From Dentipellis sp. KUC8613 (taxonomy: Eukaryota > Basidiomycota > Agaricomycetes > Russulales > Hericiaceae), in NCBI GenBank assembly GCA_002286715.1, contig NSJX01000031.1, forward strand, positions 160,266 through 224,265: a stretch of 64,000 bases of DNA, in the 5' to 3' direction. Under the pieces are notes generated by a model that worked only from the letters and a program-made list of their open reading frames with translations, was not told the DNA's origin and ran no database searches. A program made the position numbers and the translations under genes. Positions 11,928-23,296 of this stretch are shown here, in pieces. Numbering within the stretch: the stretch's first letter is position 1; every line of letters begins with the position of its first letter.

Positions 11928-13158
11928 GATGACGATGGGTGCGAATTCGGTAATGGCGGATCGAGAAGACTAGGATGGTGGTGATGGTATAAGCTTGGAC
12001 TGCTAGCGTCGCAGCAGGAACTCAAGAGGCCTATAAGCAAAATAAACGGGGTCAGCACGAGGCCCCGCGAAGCGCGAAGTGCGAAGCGGGGCGTACGTAC
12101 GGGTATGTACAACAGGCGGCGGGTTATGGCGCGGGCGGGGCGGTCGTCAGGCGGCGTCTGCAAGGCTTCGGGTTTCAGAGCCAAGTCGGTCCTCGGACGA
12201 CGGCGTCATCTCGGACTCTCCAGCCGGCGGCAAAGGCGCGCGCGCGCGCAGAGATCTAAATTGCTATCTTATCTGAATCTCGTCATTGACATCAGCGGAG
12301 CGCGTTCGAACCCTTCGAGCTCGACAACATGGCGCGGCGGTATTTCCATGAAGAAACCATGTTTCATTTTCAGGGTGGGCGCTGTAATGGAATCAGGTAT
12401 GGAAGGGCGCGCGCGTGAACGTGGAGCGAGGGGCGGATGTCCGAGGCAGTTTTCCGGGTGAGTGATAGGCTTATGGAAGTTGAGTAAATGATCTTCAGGT
12501 GTTGGCGTCGCCGCTTAGACTAACGGGCAACGAGTAACGAGTAACGTCCAAGGCGTTGGAATTGTGGAGCGCGCGCTCTCCAAAATGTGTTCCGTTAGTC
12601 GACGAAGGGCCAAGGTGTGCCAGAGTTTCAACGGAATAAATGACGTGTGGTGTCCTGGACCGAATCACTGGAAAAAACACTCCGAGTCTGATATTTTCTC
12701 ATCAAATTACTGGTCATTTTTTTGGATGTTGTCAAGTCTTGACCTGCTTCACCGATTGAGTATCCTGGGGTTCGCAGGCTGAAACCCTGAAAATAATGGA
12801 TAACAGTGCACCAGCGCAGGCGCAGACAGGACCATAAGTTCGGCGCCAACACCGTGACAACCCAGCACTGTCCGGGTATTCACGTGCCTTGAGATTTTTT
12901 CGCCATGTCAACGACAGGACGGCGTGACGTCAGGGAGCAACGGACGAGGAAGGAAGACAGAAACATTGACTGTGTCATTGACAAGCTAGAATTCTACTTT
13001 TCATCTATTAGGTGAGCCTGTCCTGCTAGAACGGCTTCGGTATAATGCACGATATAGGGTAACGGTAACGGTAACGATAACGGCGTGCCATGTCAATCCG
13101 GGACGAACGAAGGAAGATGCGAACGAGACGAAAACGGAAAAGGGAAACTCGAGGGCGG
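11928..13158. other. intergenic between HAD phosphatase and MIOX
   Basis: This holds the phosphatase promoter and the 3' flank of the MIOX gene. Open frames here (such as 11558-12184 minus and 12105-12461 plus) are GC-driven and lack domains. Short direct repeats occur: two GAGTAAC units near 12532-12545, and the GGTAAC array listed separately. Confidence 0.4.
13058..13081. repeat. GGTAAC hexanucleotide array
   Basis: Three perfect GGTAAC units followed by one GATAAC unit in direct tandem, just beyond the 3' end of the MIOX gene. It is a small microsatellite; nothing ties it to a function. Confidence 0.8.
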
Positions 13159-14495
13159 CTACCACTCGAGCTCCGGCGGGAAGAACTTCGCAATGAGCCC
13201 CTCATAATACGGGCGCAGCGCCTCGGCGTCGACGCGCTCGTCGCTCTTGCTGTAGAGGTCGTACGGGTTGAACGCGCGCACGGCCTCGAGGTAGCGCGCG
13301 TCCTTCTCGTTCGTGAGGTGCATGTATGCGCCCTCGCGGTGCCACCTGCGGGTCCTGTGCATCAGCATGCCGTGCCTCGGAGTGCGGAAAGTGGAGGGAA
13401 GATGCTCACGGGTAGAAGCTGTGGTAACGAATCATAGCAAGGGCCTCCTCGGGGAGCGAGCTCTGATCTTTAAGGACGTGATAGAGATACTGCGCAACGG
13501 ACAAGGCATGTCGCTGTCAGCGCCTGCAGACAAGACGTGACGTTCGATAGATGACACACACCTCGTCGTGCCCCCACGACAGCATGACGTTGTCGAGTCC
13601 ACAGTGCGGCTGGTAGATGCCATACTCGGACGCGTAGACGCTGTCGTGGAAGTCCGGGTTGCCCGCGAACGTCTCGGAGAGGACGATCTTGTCCGAGTAC
13701 GCGCAGCCGACGACGAACGTGTCCTGCCGTCCGTGGCCGCGTGTTAGCAACTCAACAGCCGGCTGGTGGGAGAAGGTGGGCACTCACGCCGACGACGTCC
13801 CACTGGCCCTCAGAGCCGAACATAAAGAGCAGCTTGCCGAGATCATGCACAAGCCCCGTGACCTGCATCCACTCCGGCCGCCCATCGCGGCGCATGGCCT
13901 CGGCAGTCTGCAGCAGGTGCTCGATCTGGGACAGCTCGGTCTGCATGGCACAATGACAACGCGTAGAAAAAGGTCCGAGTCCGACGTCAGTCAGAGAGAA
14001 GGTGACATCAGCGTTCGCACGGGGAGACGCACGTCGGGGTCCGACTCGTCGACGAGCGTGTTGAGCATCTCCATCGCCTCCCAGATGCCCATGCGCGCGC
14101 GGCGCGTGCTCTTGAACTGCACGCGCGCGTTGATGTTGAACGCGACGGTCTGCTTCTCTGCGCGCGCCGCACAAACAAATCGTATCAGCACACACGCCCA
14201 TGCACCCGCCACAGACCGAGACACGCACCGTGCTGCTCCTTGTAGAAGTTCTTGACGCGGTCGCACGCGTCCTCGTACTGCCGGAACTGCGTCTTGTCCT
14301 TCTCGGCGTCGAACTTGGACTGCTCCTCCCAGAGCTTCAGCTTGAGCACATTCACTGCAAATTTTGCGTTTGTCAGATTAGATCAAACGCGGTATGTGGT
14401 GGCGGTGGCCAAGGCGACGCACCATCGTCGACGGCGTCCGACACCTGGTCAAATGCGCGTCCGTCGCGGTGCGTGACGTCTGCAACAATATCCAT
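13159..14495 (-). CDS. myo-inositol oxygenase (EC 1.13.99.1)
   Basis: Non-heme di-iron oxygenase that cleaves myo-inositol to D-glucuronate, the first step of eukaryotic inositol catabolism; cytosolic. Start at 14495 reads [20 protein letters not shown]. Hallmarks in order are [14 protein letters not shown] (first iron-ligand His), [16 protein letters not shown] (His-Asp pair), [21 protein letters not shown], then [11 protein letters not shown] and [12 protein letters not shown] with the distal ligands. It ends [10 protein letters not shown], the usual MIOX C-terminus. All expected metal ligands are present, so the enzyme should be active. Seven exons are separated by short introns. On the minus strand it lies about 1.2 kb behind a HAD phosphatase and ahead of two aldo-keto reductases, which suggests a glucuronate route. 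A TATAAG element sits at about 14719-14724 in its upstream region. Confidence 0.95.
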
Positions 14496-15614
14496 GTCGG
14501 GGATGGCGACGGCGGGGATGGGGGAGATGGTAGTGGTAGGAGCAGAAGAGGGACGATTGAGGTGAGGAAGGGAAGCGAGCAGCGGGCCAGTCGTAGTTGC
14601 GTCGATGTCAAGCGGTGCCAGGTTACAAACCGCGCGTTTCAGCTATAAACGAAGCGAGCGGCGCTCGGAGCACCGTTGTGGCTAGCTGTGCCGCACCATG
14701 GAGATGCGCCTGCGGCTCTTATACCCATCTCCAGAGGCTGCCAGCCTGAGCGCCACCATGTGCCGCCGGGGCGGTTGTCGTGGTACCGCGTCCCTGCTGC
14801 CCGGGCTGCACATGACGGGCATGGAGCGCGGCGAAATGGGGGCCAAGGCGTCACAGGTGGTGAAGGGGTCGCGGTGCGCGCGCTGGAGGTGATGGTGCGT
14901 AGCAGCTGATGCTGGTTCTTCGCGAGGCTCCGAGTCGTTGTGCCGCAGAGCTGTCAGGCCGGAGCTCGGCCCGCGCCGCCGCGGTTGTACTTACTTACGA
15001 ACGTCATCGCAGGACGCGTTCAATCCTCTCTGTTGGGTTGTTCGTACGCGGTGCACCCCTACAACACATGCCAATAACATCGTACGGGTATAGGGGGAGT
15101 GCTGTAGGCGTATCTCACAGCTTCCACCGCTCTGCGCCACAAAGGCGTCCCTCGAAGCGGCTCACCGCACAAAGATCACCCTGACGCCTAACAGCACACC
15201 TACGACACCCGGACCACGCCCAGACCCGACGTCAGACGATCATACCACCCACCTGCAGGCACCCAACAGCAGCTGACTGGTCGGCTGCTCGCTGTCGGGC
15301 TTCCGTGACGTGCGTGAATTGCGTCTGGGGTGGCAGGCACAACAACGCCAGCACCAGAACCGCGCGGATCGAATCAGCACCCTAAAGCTGAAGCTGAACC
15401 GCCCCAGAACTGGCGGTGTAGTGCTGCAGCGCGCGTAGGGAAGGAATAAATGCAGGGTGAATAATATTTAGACATGAGGGTGGCTACGGGTATACAGTGG
15501 CATACGTTATTGAATACATGATCTAGGTGAGTTTTGTTTTGCGAGGCGGCTGCAATCGTCAAGCATAGCGCAGTCGAGCAGCGCCGCCATCGAGGAAGAT
15601 ATCTATACAGTCGT
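14496..15614. other. intergenic between MIOX and the first aldo-keto reductase
   Basis: Upstream region of MIOX, with a TATAAG box (minus sense) near 14720, and 3' flank of the next gene. Open frames on both strands are short and overlapping, and none shows a domain. Confidence 0.4.
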
Positions 15615-16939
15615 TTACCAGTTCTTTGGCCAGTGCTCGAAGCCGAGGTCCATGCCTGCGTTATCCGTTAGAGACTGCACGAGGCAGGATATGAGAGACA
15701 GGGAGAGGGACGTACCCCACGGAGGCATGAAGAAGCGCTTCTGCTTCCCCCCGGGCGCGAGACTGTCAAGCCGCTCGACGTCCTCCACACAGAGCCTCTC
15801 CGAGGCCTCCACCGCGCCCTTGTAGTTCGCCTCGATGCGCGAGGGCGTGACCGACTTCGGGAGCACGACGATGCCCTTCGCGACTAGGCGATTTACACGC
15901 GCTTAGCCAGGCCGTCCCAGAACGAAGCAGAAGTAGCAGCACTCACGCAGATATCCCAGGAGCACGTCCGCCGGCGACACGCCATAGCGCGCGGCGAGCT
16001 CCAGCACGACCTCGTCCTTCATGAGCGGCGAGTTGGTCGAGCCGAGCGGGGAGTACGCCTGCGGGACGATGCCCTTCTCCTTGAGGTACGAGATGAGGCG
16101 GTGCTGCGGGTTGTACAGGTGCAGCTCGATCTGGTTCACCGCGGGGATGATCTCCGCCGTCGGCAGGATCTCCTCGAGCTTGCGCTCGGAGAAGTTGGAG
16201 ACGCCGATGGAGCGCACTTTGCCTTCGTAAAAAAAAACACGGGTGAGTGGTGAGGAGGGAGTTAAGAGAGAAGGGAGAGGAGGGAGAGGCGCACCCTTCT
16301 TCTGCAGGGCTTCCATCTGGCGCCAGGTGTCCGCGAGCGAGCACGCGTGGTCGATGTCGCGCGTGCCGTCGGGGCGCAGGGGGTAGATGGGGTCGTTGCC
16401 GTTCGGGTTGAGCGGGACGGGCCAGTGGATGAGGTACACTGGCAGCCACGCACGTCAGCAGCCAGCCGCACACGAGAAGACGAAGACGCACGGTCCAGAT
16501 AGTCGGTGCCGAGGTTCGCGAGCGTCTGGTCGAGGCACTCCTCCACGCGGGAGTGGTACGTCACCCAGACCTTGCTGGTGATCTGCGCGCAAACACATGA
16601 GGCCAAGCTGAGCCAGCGCGCAGGGAGCAGGCGGCGCGGCGGACGGATACGCACGAAGATCTCTGAGCGAGGCACGCCAGATGCGCGGATGCCAGCGCCG
16701 ACGTCCTTCTCGTTACGGTAGTTCCTAAGTGCGCAAACACGTCAGCGTGGTAATTATAAGGGGGCAAATTGAGAAGAAGGAAAGAGCAATTACCAGGCGC
16801 AGTCGATATGGCGGTAGCCGACCTCCTTCAGCGCGTACTCGACGGCATCGGAGACTTCGTGCGGCTTGGACTTCCACGTCCCAAGGCCGACGGCGGAGAT
16901 TTCGCTGCCGTTGTTGAGCTTGAAGGCGGGGGCACGCAT
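15615..16939 (-). CDS. NAD(P)H-dependent aldo-keto reductase, copy 1
   Basis: Monomeric TIM-barrel aldo-keto reductase of the GCY1/glucuronate-reductase-like group, reducing aldehydes or ketones with NADPH. Start at 16939 reads [14 protein letters not shown]. The catalytic tetrad is visible: Asp in YRHIDCAW, Tyr in NYRNE, Lys in TSKVW and His in YLIHWPVPL. Cofactor-side motifs [34 protein letters not shown] and the [10 protein letters not shown] loop follow, ending GFEHWPKNW at 15615. About seven introns occur, several at the same codons as in the paralogue at 19673. A TATATAAG box lies at 17085-17092, about 150 bp before the start. The neighbouring MIOX makes it a candidate D-glucuronate reductase, but the substrate is inferred. 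Confidence 0.92.
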
Positions 16940-17084
16940 TTCGAAGAAGTGTCGAGGATGTAGAAAAAGGGAAGAGGTAAAGCAAAGGGGCGAAGTAGAG
17001 AAGTAGAGGCGAAGGAAGAACTCGTGTGTGAGTGTCGAAGACGAACCAAGTGGCCGATGCCCCTCCTCGCCGCACGCCCCAGGT

Positions 17085-17092
17085 CTTATATA
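17085..17092 (-). promoter_or_regulatory. TATA box of aldo-keto reductase copy 1
   Basis: TATATAAG in the sense of the downstream gene, about 150 bp before its ATG in a GC-rich stretch. Position and match to consensus support a core promoter element. Confidence 0.55.
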
Positions 17093-19672
17093 CATTTTGC
17101 CCCCGAGGCCGTGACGACCAGCGACTAGAGGCCGTGACGGCCAGCAACTAGCGACGCGCGCGAGAAGTCGACCGCCCCACCGCACCCACCCATGACAAAG
17201 TCGCGCCCGCCGCGCGGCGCACCAGAACGCAGGCAAAATGGTAACAAAATGCGCACGTTGAGGAGCGGCGCGACGGGTCGGAACGCCTAGCCGAGATGGG
17301 GTCGGCGGGCTGGCGTCGGGGGCGCTCGGGGTGTGGAGCGGGGTGGGAGCGATAACGTATACCGCGTGCGACGCGCGGCGCAGCTTTACGTTGAGAACAT
17401 CAGGCGCGCTGGCGAGCGAGCGGGCGCGCAGCGGCGAGGCACCCCTGCCCGTGGAGCGCGCCCGTTCCGGGATGCGGTCACCGGAAAATTTCGCGCCAGG
17501 CGGCGGCGTGCGGGTGTCCTTCATGATCAAGCTTCAAGGTTCGTCGGCCCTCCGGATTGGCCTCGGGCATGGCGAAGCTCCTATTTTCTGCGCGTCCATG
17601 TGTCGGCCACGAGTAATGCTTCTTCGTGGATTGGATCAGAGGGCGATGGCTTTATGCAATTGAACGCTTCCCAGACTCCATGGTCGCGCATATCATTATT
17701 ATCGTACGCGACCGTGACGCGCCAGTCGGAAGGAGCTATCCCTGTTGTTCGGTGGCGACTCACGCTAGATCCAGGGGTGGCGTGCTGCGTCTTTTCTATC
17801 AGAAGTTGAGTGGCCGTCGTGGCCCAGGATAAGCAAATGACTCACATTCGTGGCAAGCTGCGCAGGCGACTGACGACTCGGATGTCTGCGTAGTACGTAC
17901 AGAACTGTGCACTACTTCGCCATATGGGAGAAAGCTACGCGTAAAGGTACTATCAGAACCTGGTCATGGAAGAGAAAGCGGTCGAGAAGTGAGGAATATT
18001 GCTGCCATAAGTCGGAAAGGAACTCACCGGATTGTTGGAGGAAGTTCGCGAAGATGACGGTGCGAACATTATTCAGTTGTCACGGACGCGTACTGTCACG
18101 ATGTGACCTTCTACGGCTGTCGCGTTCATTGAACTTACTTGCAACTTGCTCAATGCTGGCTCTTCCAAATCGCTTGGTATAACTGAATTGGCATCTCTAG
18201 TCCCGTCAGAATACAACTTCATGGAATATGCTAATCTGAAATGCTATACCTCCAGGGATCAGGAATCGAAGGTCTATACAGACGTCTCGGTACACTCTTG
18301 ACCATAGGGGTTCCTGTGGGTAAACTTTTCAGTCGAGCAACGTCAAGAAAGAGGAGGACCGCCTCTGGACACACGCTCGACGCATTTCTCGGATCCGTGG
18401 TTTCTTCTGATAGAATATATTGGCACCGTTTCCTTCCGCATGGGCTGAACTCTATAGCTAGTGCTCCATTAATCGTATCGAGCCATGACGGCTTTATGAT
18501 CAATACCGACGATGCTGTGGTAGTTTAGGATTGAGTGTGGCCATAGAGAAGGTGAGCCTAATTGTTTGATTGGCGACTCATGCATGCCGCCTCGTGGAAG
18601 GGGTGTGGATGCGACCGTAACGCGACATAATGCATAGCGTTGGCATTTTGTATGTGTGTAACTCAACAGAAAGATACGCCCCCTTCTCAATGGACGCAGT
18701 CTCGCTATTGACCCAGTGTGATATTTTCTTCAGTGTCAGATACGTCTCATACCGCTACACGCCCAAGAAGAAGGCCCAGCGGTCGGTTCATGACTCAACT
18801 ATAATTCCGAAGTGCTCACAACCCGGGTCAAACCGACCGTCACCTTAATTGCGTATGGAGGTATATGCCTCGGCGGTCGTCGATCCTTTCTCACCAGCTG
18901 GTCTGGCCGTCTGAGGTTCGGGCATATCTCCCATATATACGAGCATACAATATTGAGGAAGCTGATCTCATTTACTTTGTGTTCTTCGAGTCCGCACGGC
19001 CGTGGACTTGGCTCTAGAGTCTAGACACGTACTTCCTAGCCTAGGCTAGATGGAAACTTTGGCCTGGATGGGCCACCGAAGCATTCTGTCCTGGACTCTT
19101 GGTCGACACTTTCGACCAGAAGACCCGAACACGCCTGTTGCGCAGTCACGGTTATGAAGTCTGTCGGTGGGATTGGCAGAATAGTTCAGACGATGCGGTC
19201 CCGTCAGGTCGTTCATTGAGGTACCGTCGTTCATTTTCTCGATTTCTATCAACTGAAGTGTTTGCGAGTGGGCACATCTCCTTTTTACGATTACAGGACC
19301 GAGTAGCTGGCGTCTATACAGACGAACACACCGTCGGACATGCATAACATTGACAAGACCCTCGGTATCTCGCCTGCTGCACACTCATTCTTTGAACGTA
19401 GTCTGTTCGAGTAACTCAAGGATCGTATGGCATTTGGGCTGCACTACTTATAGGCAAGATATCTATTAACGACTGCATCATATGTGTTGCTGTGTTGGTA
19501 GCTCGAAACTATATCCATCTCTCAACACATCTCAGTCAAGAGTCTCGATGCCTTGTAAATGCTAAGGACTTCATATTCTGCCAACCCCCCAGATGGTATT
19601 TACCATACAAGAAACGCACGCTTCAGCCGTGGTATACAAAATACAGCGTTCTACTTCAATACAGCGATCAAT
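17093..19672. other. 2.6 kb between the two aldo-keto reductases, no supported gene
   Basis: Open frames up to 158 codons (17333-17809 plus) exist but are out-of-frame products of GC-rich sequence. The pair at 18231-18528 on both strands shows no domain. No transposon proteins, terminal repeats or RNA genes were recognised. The spacing leaves room for a lost gene or long regulatory DNA between the duplicated reductases. Confidence 0.4.
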
Positions 19673-20892
19673 CTACTGCGGCCAGTTCTCATGTCCAAGG
19701 TCAACTCCCCACGGCGGCGTGACCAGCCTATACACATGGCAGCGCCACATCAGTGGATCTGCAGAATCTGTCCAGAGCCGGACAACGCACCTCTTTTGCT
19801 TCCCAGTGGCGGCGATGCTATCGAGCGTCTTGAGATCCTCCGCAGTCAAGGCCTTCGCGGCGGCAGCAGCACCCTTGATGTTCGAGGTGATGCGCGACTG
19901 GGTGTTCGAGCGCGGGATGACGACGCGGCCCTCGGCGACTACAGACAACGATTAGAACAACCCTCCTCACCACCAGCCAAACGCAAGCCCACGCACCATG
20001 CCACCCAATTAGCACATCCGCCGGCGTAAGCCCCACGCGGTCCGCAATGCCCTTCACCGTCTCGTCCTGTATAATCGGGGAGTTCGTCGAGCCGAGGGGC
20101 GAGTACGCCTGCGGGACGATGCCGTGCTTGTGGAGGTACGCGACGAGCGCGTGGTCGGGGTTGTACACGTGCAGCTCGAGCTGGTCGACGGCGGGCACGG
20201 TGCGCACGTGCGGGAGGAACGCCTCGAGCGTCTTCTGCGAGAAGTTGGACACGCCGATCGCGCGCACCTTGCCCTTGTCGAGCAGCGCCTCGAGCTGCTT
20301 CCAGGTGTCCTTGATGTCCCACTCCGTGTCGATGTCGCGCGTGCCGTCGGGCTTGAGCGGCATGAAGGGGTGGCTACCGTTGGGGTTCAGGGGGATTGGC
20401 CAGTGCATCAGGTACACTATGCGAGGAATTTCATCAGGTGCGAATAGTGGGCTTTATGTGAAGGCGACTGACGGTCCAGGTAGTCTGTCCCGAGCGCGGC
20501 GAGTGTCTCGTCGAGACACGCCTCCACCTTGCGGTGCCACGTCCCCCACACCTTACTCGTTATCTAGTACCCAGTCAGTAAAGCAGTCTATTTGAGTGAC
20601 CAAGACACTCACGAAGATCTCCGAGCGCGGCACGCCCGACTGGCGGATGCCCTCACCGACGGCTGCCTCATTCATGTATCCCCAAGCACAATCAATATGG
20701 CGATACCCCGCCTCCTTAATCGCATAGGCGACCTGCGTAACCGCATCCTCTGGCTTCAACTGCCAGGTACCTGTCCGTACCCATTTTCCTTCAGCACCGC
20801 TCCGTCGACCTACAAACCCCGATATCGCACTCACCATAACCAATAGCCGGGATCTCAGCGCCCGTGTTCAGCTTGATCTTTGGGACAGACAT
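19673..20892 (-). CDS. NAD(P)H-dependent aldo-keto reductase, copy 2
   Basis: Paralogue of the gene at 15615, with the same strand, fold and tetrad. It starts at 20892 (MSVPKIKLNTGAEIPAIGYG). Asp lies in YRHIDCAW, Tyr in GYMNEAAVG, Lys in the TSKVW equivalent after the intron near 20570, and His in YLMHWPIPL. Shared segments include [36 protein letters not shown] and [12 protein letters not shown]. The C-terminus is PPWGVDLGHENWPQ. A final intron of about 60 nt with donor GTGCGT is open in frame, so a retained-intron form would still be translatable. A TATATAAG box lies 67 bp upstream. Together with copy 1 it marks a local duplication. Substrate unknown; glucuronate or another sugar aldehyde is plausible. 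Confidence 0.92.
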
Positions 20893-20958
20893 TGTATACT
20901 CTTCTGCTGCAAATGTAAGTGCGGGGAAGAAGTGTCGGTGTCCATGGTGGGTGTCTGC

Positions 20959-20966
20959 CTTATATA
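20959..20966 (-). promoter_or_regulatory. TATA box of aldo-keto reductase copy 2
   Basis: TATATAAG in gene sense, 67 bp before the ATG at 20892, a typical fungal core-promoter distance. The paralogue has the same octamer. Confidence 0.65.
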
Positions 20967-21392
20967 CCCAGTACCGCGCTCACTAGAGTTCGTGACCATG
21001 CTTGCGCGATCCGATAATGGCGTCGGTCGGCGCGGCGGCCCGGATGTCCTCGAAACGGTCCGGCTACTTCCCCAACAAGCGCCCGTATACTCCGGCAGCA
21101 GCAAAGCCTCCTGCGTGACACCGACGACATAAACGTCCTCAGCTTACCATCAGAGTAGCGCATGAATCTCTCACAAAATAGTTCGGGCTCGTCTCAAGGT
21201 TGGTGTCATACATCACATGCATAATATGCGCTTGCGGGAGAAAATGAGATAAAAGATACGTAGGGGCATGAGCGTAGCACCATAGACTGCATGAGATACA
21301 GACAAAAAGACCAGCTATCAAAGATCGTAAACTTATGCGGTCCTAGATAGTACGAGGTGAGTACATGGACAATTACTGTACGCAGGAGCAAC
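20967..21392. other. intergenic between aldo-keto reductase copy 2 and eS6
   Basis: Promoter of the reductase on the left and 3' flank of the ribosomal protein gene on the right. Only short overlapping frames without domains are present. Confidence 0.4.
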
Positions 21393-22328
21393 CTACTTCT
21401 TGTGCGACGCCTTGATGGCAGCGACCTTCTCCTTCTTCTCGGCAAGGCGCTTCGCGATGAGGGCGCTGAATGAAGGTAAGCAATGTTTTGGGAAGGAAGT
21501 AATGAGAATATACTGACTCGTATTCGGCCTTCTGGTCCTTCTGGGACAACAGCCTGCGGACCTTGAGGGCGTGGAGGTGGCGGCGGCGCTGGAGGCGGAT
21601 GGGGGTGACCAGGCGCTGGATTTTGGGACTATGCAAGAAAAAAGTCAATGTCACCGCTCATTGTTGTAGCATGATCCCACTTACGCCTTGAGGTAAGGCT
21701 TGGCATTCTCCTTCTTCTTGCTCACCACCTCACGCCTGACAACGTACTTCCTGACGTCGTCCTCCTTGCTCAAGTTGAAGAAGCGGCGGATCTTGGTCGC
21801 ACGCTTGGGCCCAAGGCGCTTGGGGAGGACATCGTCGGTGAGGCCGGGGATGTCGCTCTCGCCCTGCTTGACGATGACGAGAGAGAGGACGGCGATATCG
21901 GGGCCGACGATGCAGCCACGAACGGACTTGCGGCGGCGCTCGCCGTTACGGCGGGTGCGGTAGCAAGAGTGGCCGTCGGACAGGAGGAGGCGGACACGGT
22001 AGGGGACAAGAACACCCTGCTTCATGGGGAAACCCTGCTTGTCGTTACCACCGGTGATACGGAAGATGTAGCCCTTCCACTCGTCGCCAATGGAGTCGGC
22101 CGGGACCTCCTGCGCGATCTTTTTGTCGTAGAAGACACGGCTGTACGGACACACGGGTAAATTGCGTTTCCAGGACCACAGAAGAGCCGCACGCACTATC
22201 TCTTCTCATCGTCAAGGTCGATGGTCTTTTGTTGCCCCGTGGCGGGGTCTGCACGACAAGCCCAAGTCAGTAACCTCTCCCACAAGTTCCAAGTCCACGG
22301 TAAACGCACGAGCGATGTTGAGCTTCAT
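21393..22328 (-). CDS. RPS6: 40S ribosomal protein S6 (eS6)
   Basis: Component of the small ribosomal subunit. The first exon is tiny: ATG at 22328 codes MKLNIA, followed by an intron of about 50 nt, then [17 protein letters not shown], a further intron, and [16 protein letters not shown]. Family hallmarks [47 protein letters not shown] and DIPGLTD follow. The tail reads [18 protein letters not shown], then [16 protein letters not shown], and ends IKASHKK at 21393. Length, near 239 residues, is normal. The animal and yeast RRxSS phosphorylation cluster is not evident at the C-terminus; one serine remains four residues from the end. It is transcribed divergently from uS15. Confidence 0.97.
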
Positions 22329-22715
22329 ACTGCAAGCAAAATTGAGCGTAAACGACGGGATTCGATATCTCCAGGGAGTAGCACGAACCTTGCGTCAAAG
22401 GAATGGCCTTGTCACCTTCGGCGGCAGCGACGTCGACAGTGACTTGAGGGTGAGTTGATCTTGAGGCTGGGGACGACAAGCAGGCGTGCGGCGGCGCGCG
22501 AGTGTGGCTGAGGCGGCAGAAACAAGGTTTGGAACTATACAGATCGTCAAGCCACCGCCGGCCCGTCACGCGTGACACGCCATCCGCCTCCTCACCGCGC
22601 CCAACGGCACCGACCGACCACATCCTCAAGACTCCCGTCCCCCCCTCAAACTGTGAGTATGCTTTTGCGCGTGCTGCGAGGCTGCATTTCTGACCCAGCG
22701 TTTTGCAGAGTCACC
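22329..22715. promoter_or_regulatory. bidirectional ribosomal-protein promoter (eS6 / uS15)
   Basis: Only 387 bp separate the two start codons of divergently transcribed small-subunit genes. Near the middle, positions 22565-22576 form the perfect palindrome GTCACGCGTGAC, which contains ACGCGT. A likely 5' UTR intron of uS15 runs from the GTGAGTATG donor near 22651 to the TTTGCAG acceptor just before its ATG. Co-regulation is inferred. Confidence 0.6.
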
Positions 22716-23296
22716 ATGGGTCGCATGCACGCTCCCGGCAAGGGCATTTGTACGTCTAACTCGAGAAATTTAAGCAGCCTCACGTGTGTCTAAGTCCAAC
22801 TCTTGTGCAGCGTCCTCTGCCCTCCCCTACCGCCGCGCTCCCCCCACCTGGCTCAAGACCACCCCCGAGGATGTCGTCGAGCACATCAACAAGCTCGCCC
22901 GCAAGGGCTTGACGCCCTCGCAGATCGGTGTCACCCTCCGCGACTCGCACGGTATCCCCCAAGTGCGTTTCGTTACGGGTAACAAAATCCTCCGTATCCT
23001 CAAGTCGAACGGTGCGCTCGCTTAATTGCTTTCGGCGTCTTAGAATTAATGCTGATTCTACTTGTTCTGATTCAGGCCTCGCGCCCTCGATCCCTGAGGA
23101 TCTCTGGTACCTCGTCAAGAAGGCCGTTGCCGTGCGCAAGCACTTGGAGACCAACCGCAAGGACAAGGACTCCAAGTTCCGCCTCATCTTGATCGAGTCG
23201 CGTATCCACCGTCTTGCCCGCTACTACAAGACGAAGCAGCAGATCCCGCCGACGTTCAAGTACGACTCTGCCACCGCATCCACGCTTATCGCATAA
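22716..23296 (+). CDS. RPS13: 40S ribosomal protein S13 (uS15)
   Basis: Small-subunit protein of the universal uS15 family. The ATG at 22716 gives [11 protein letters not shown] in a short first exon. After an intron the frame continues [41 protein letters not shown] and [21 protein letters not shown] second intron near 23012-23075 is followed by [20 protein letters not shown], then [13 protein letters not shown], and the end ATASTLIA at 23296. Length, about 151 residues, is exactly typical. Confidence 0.97.

Noticed and set aside
13000..13090. Telomere-like repeat near 13.06 kb
   Set aside because: The unit GGTAAC is not the TTAGGG-type repeat of these fungi, and the array is only four units long within a gene-dense region.
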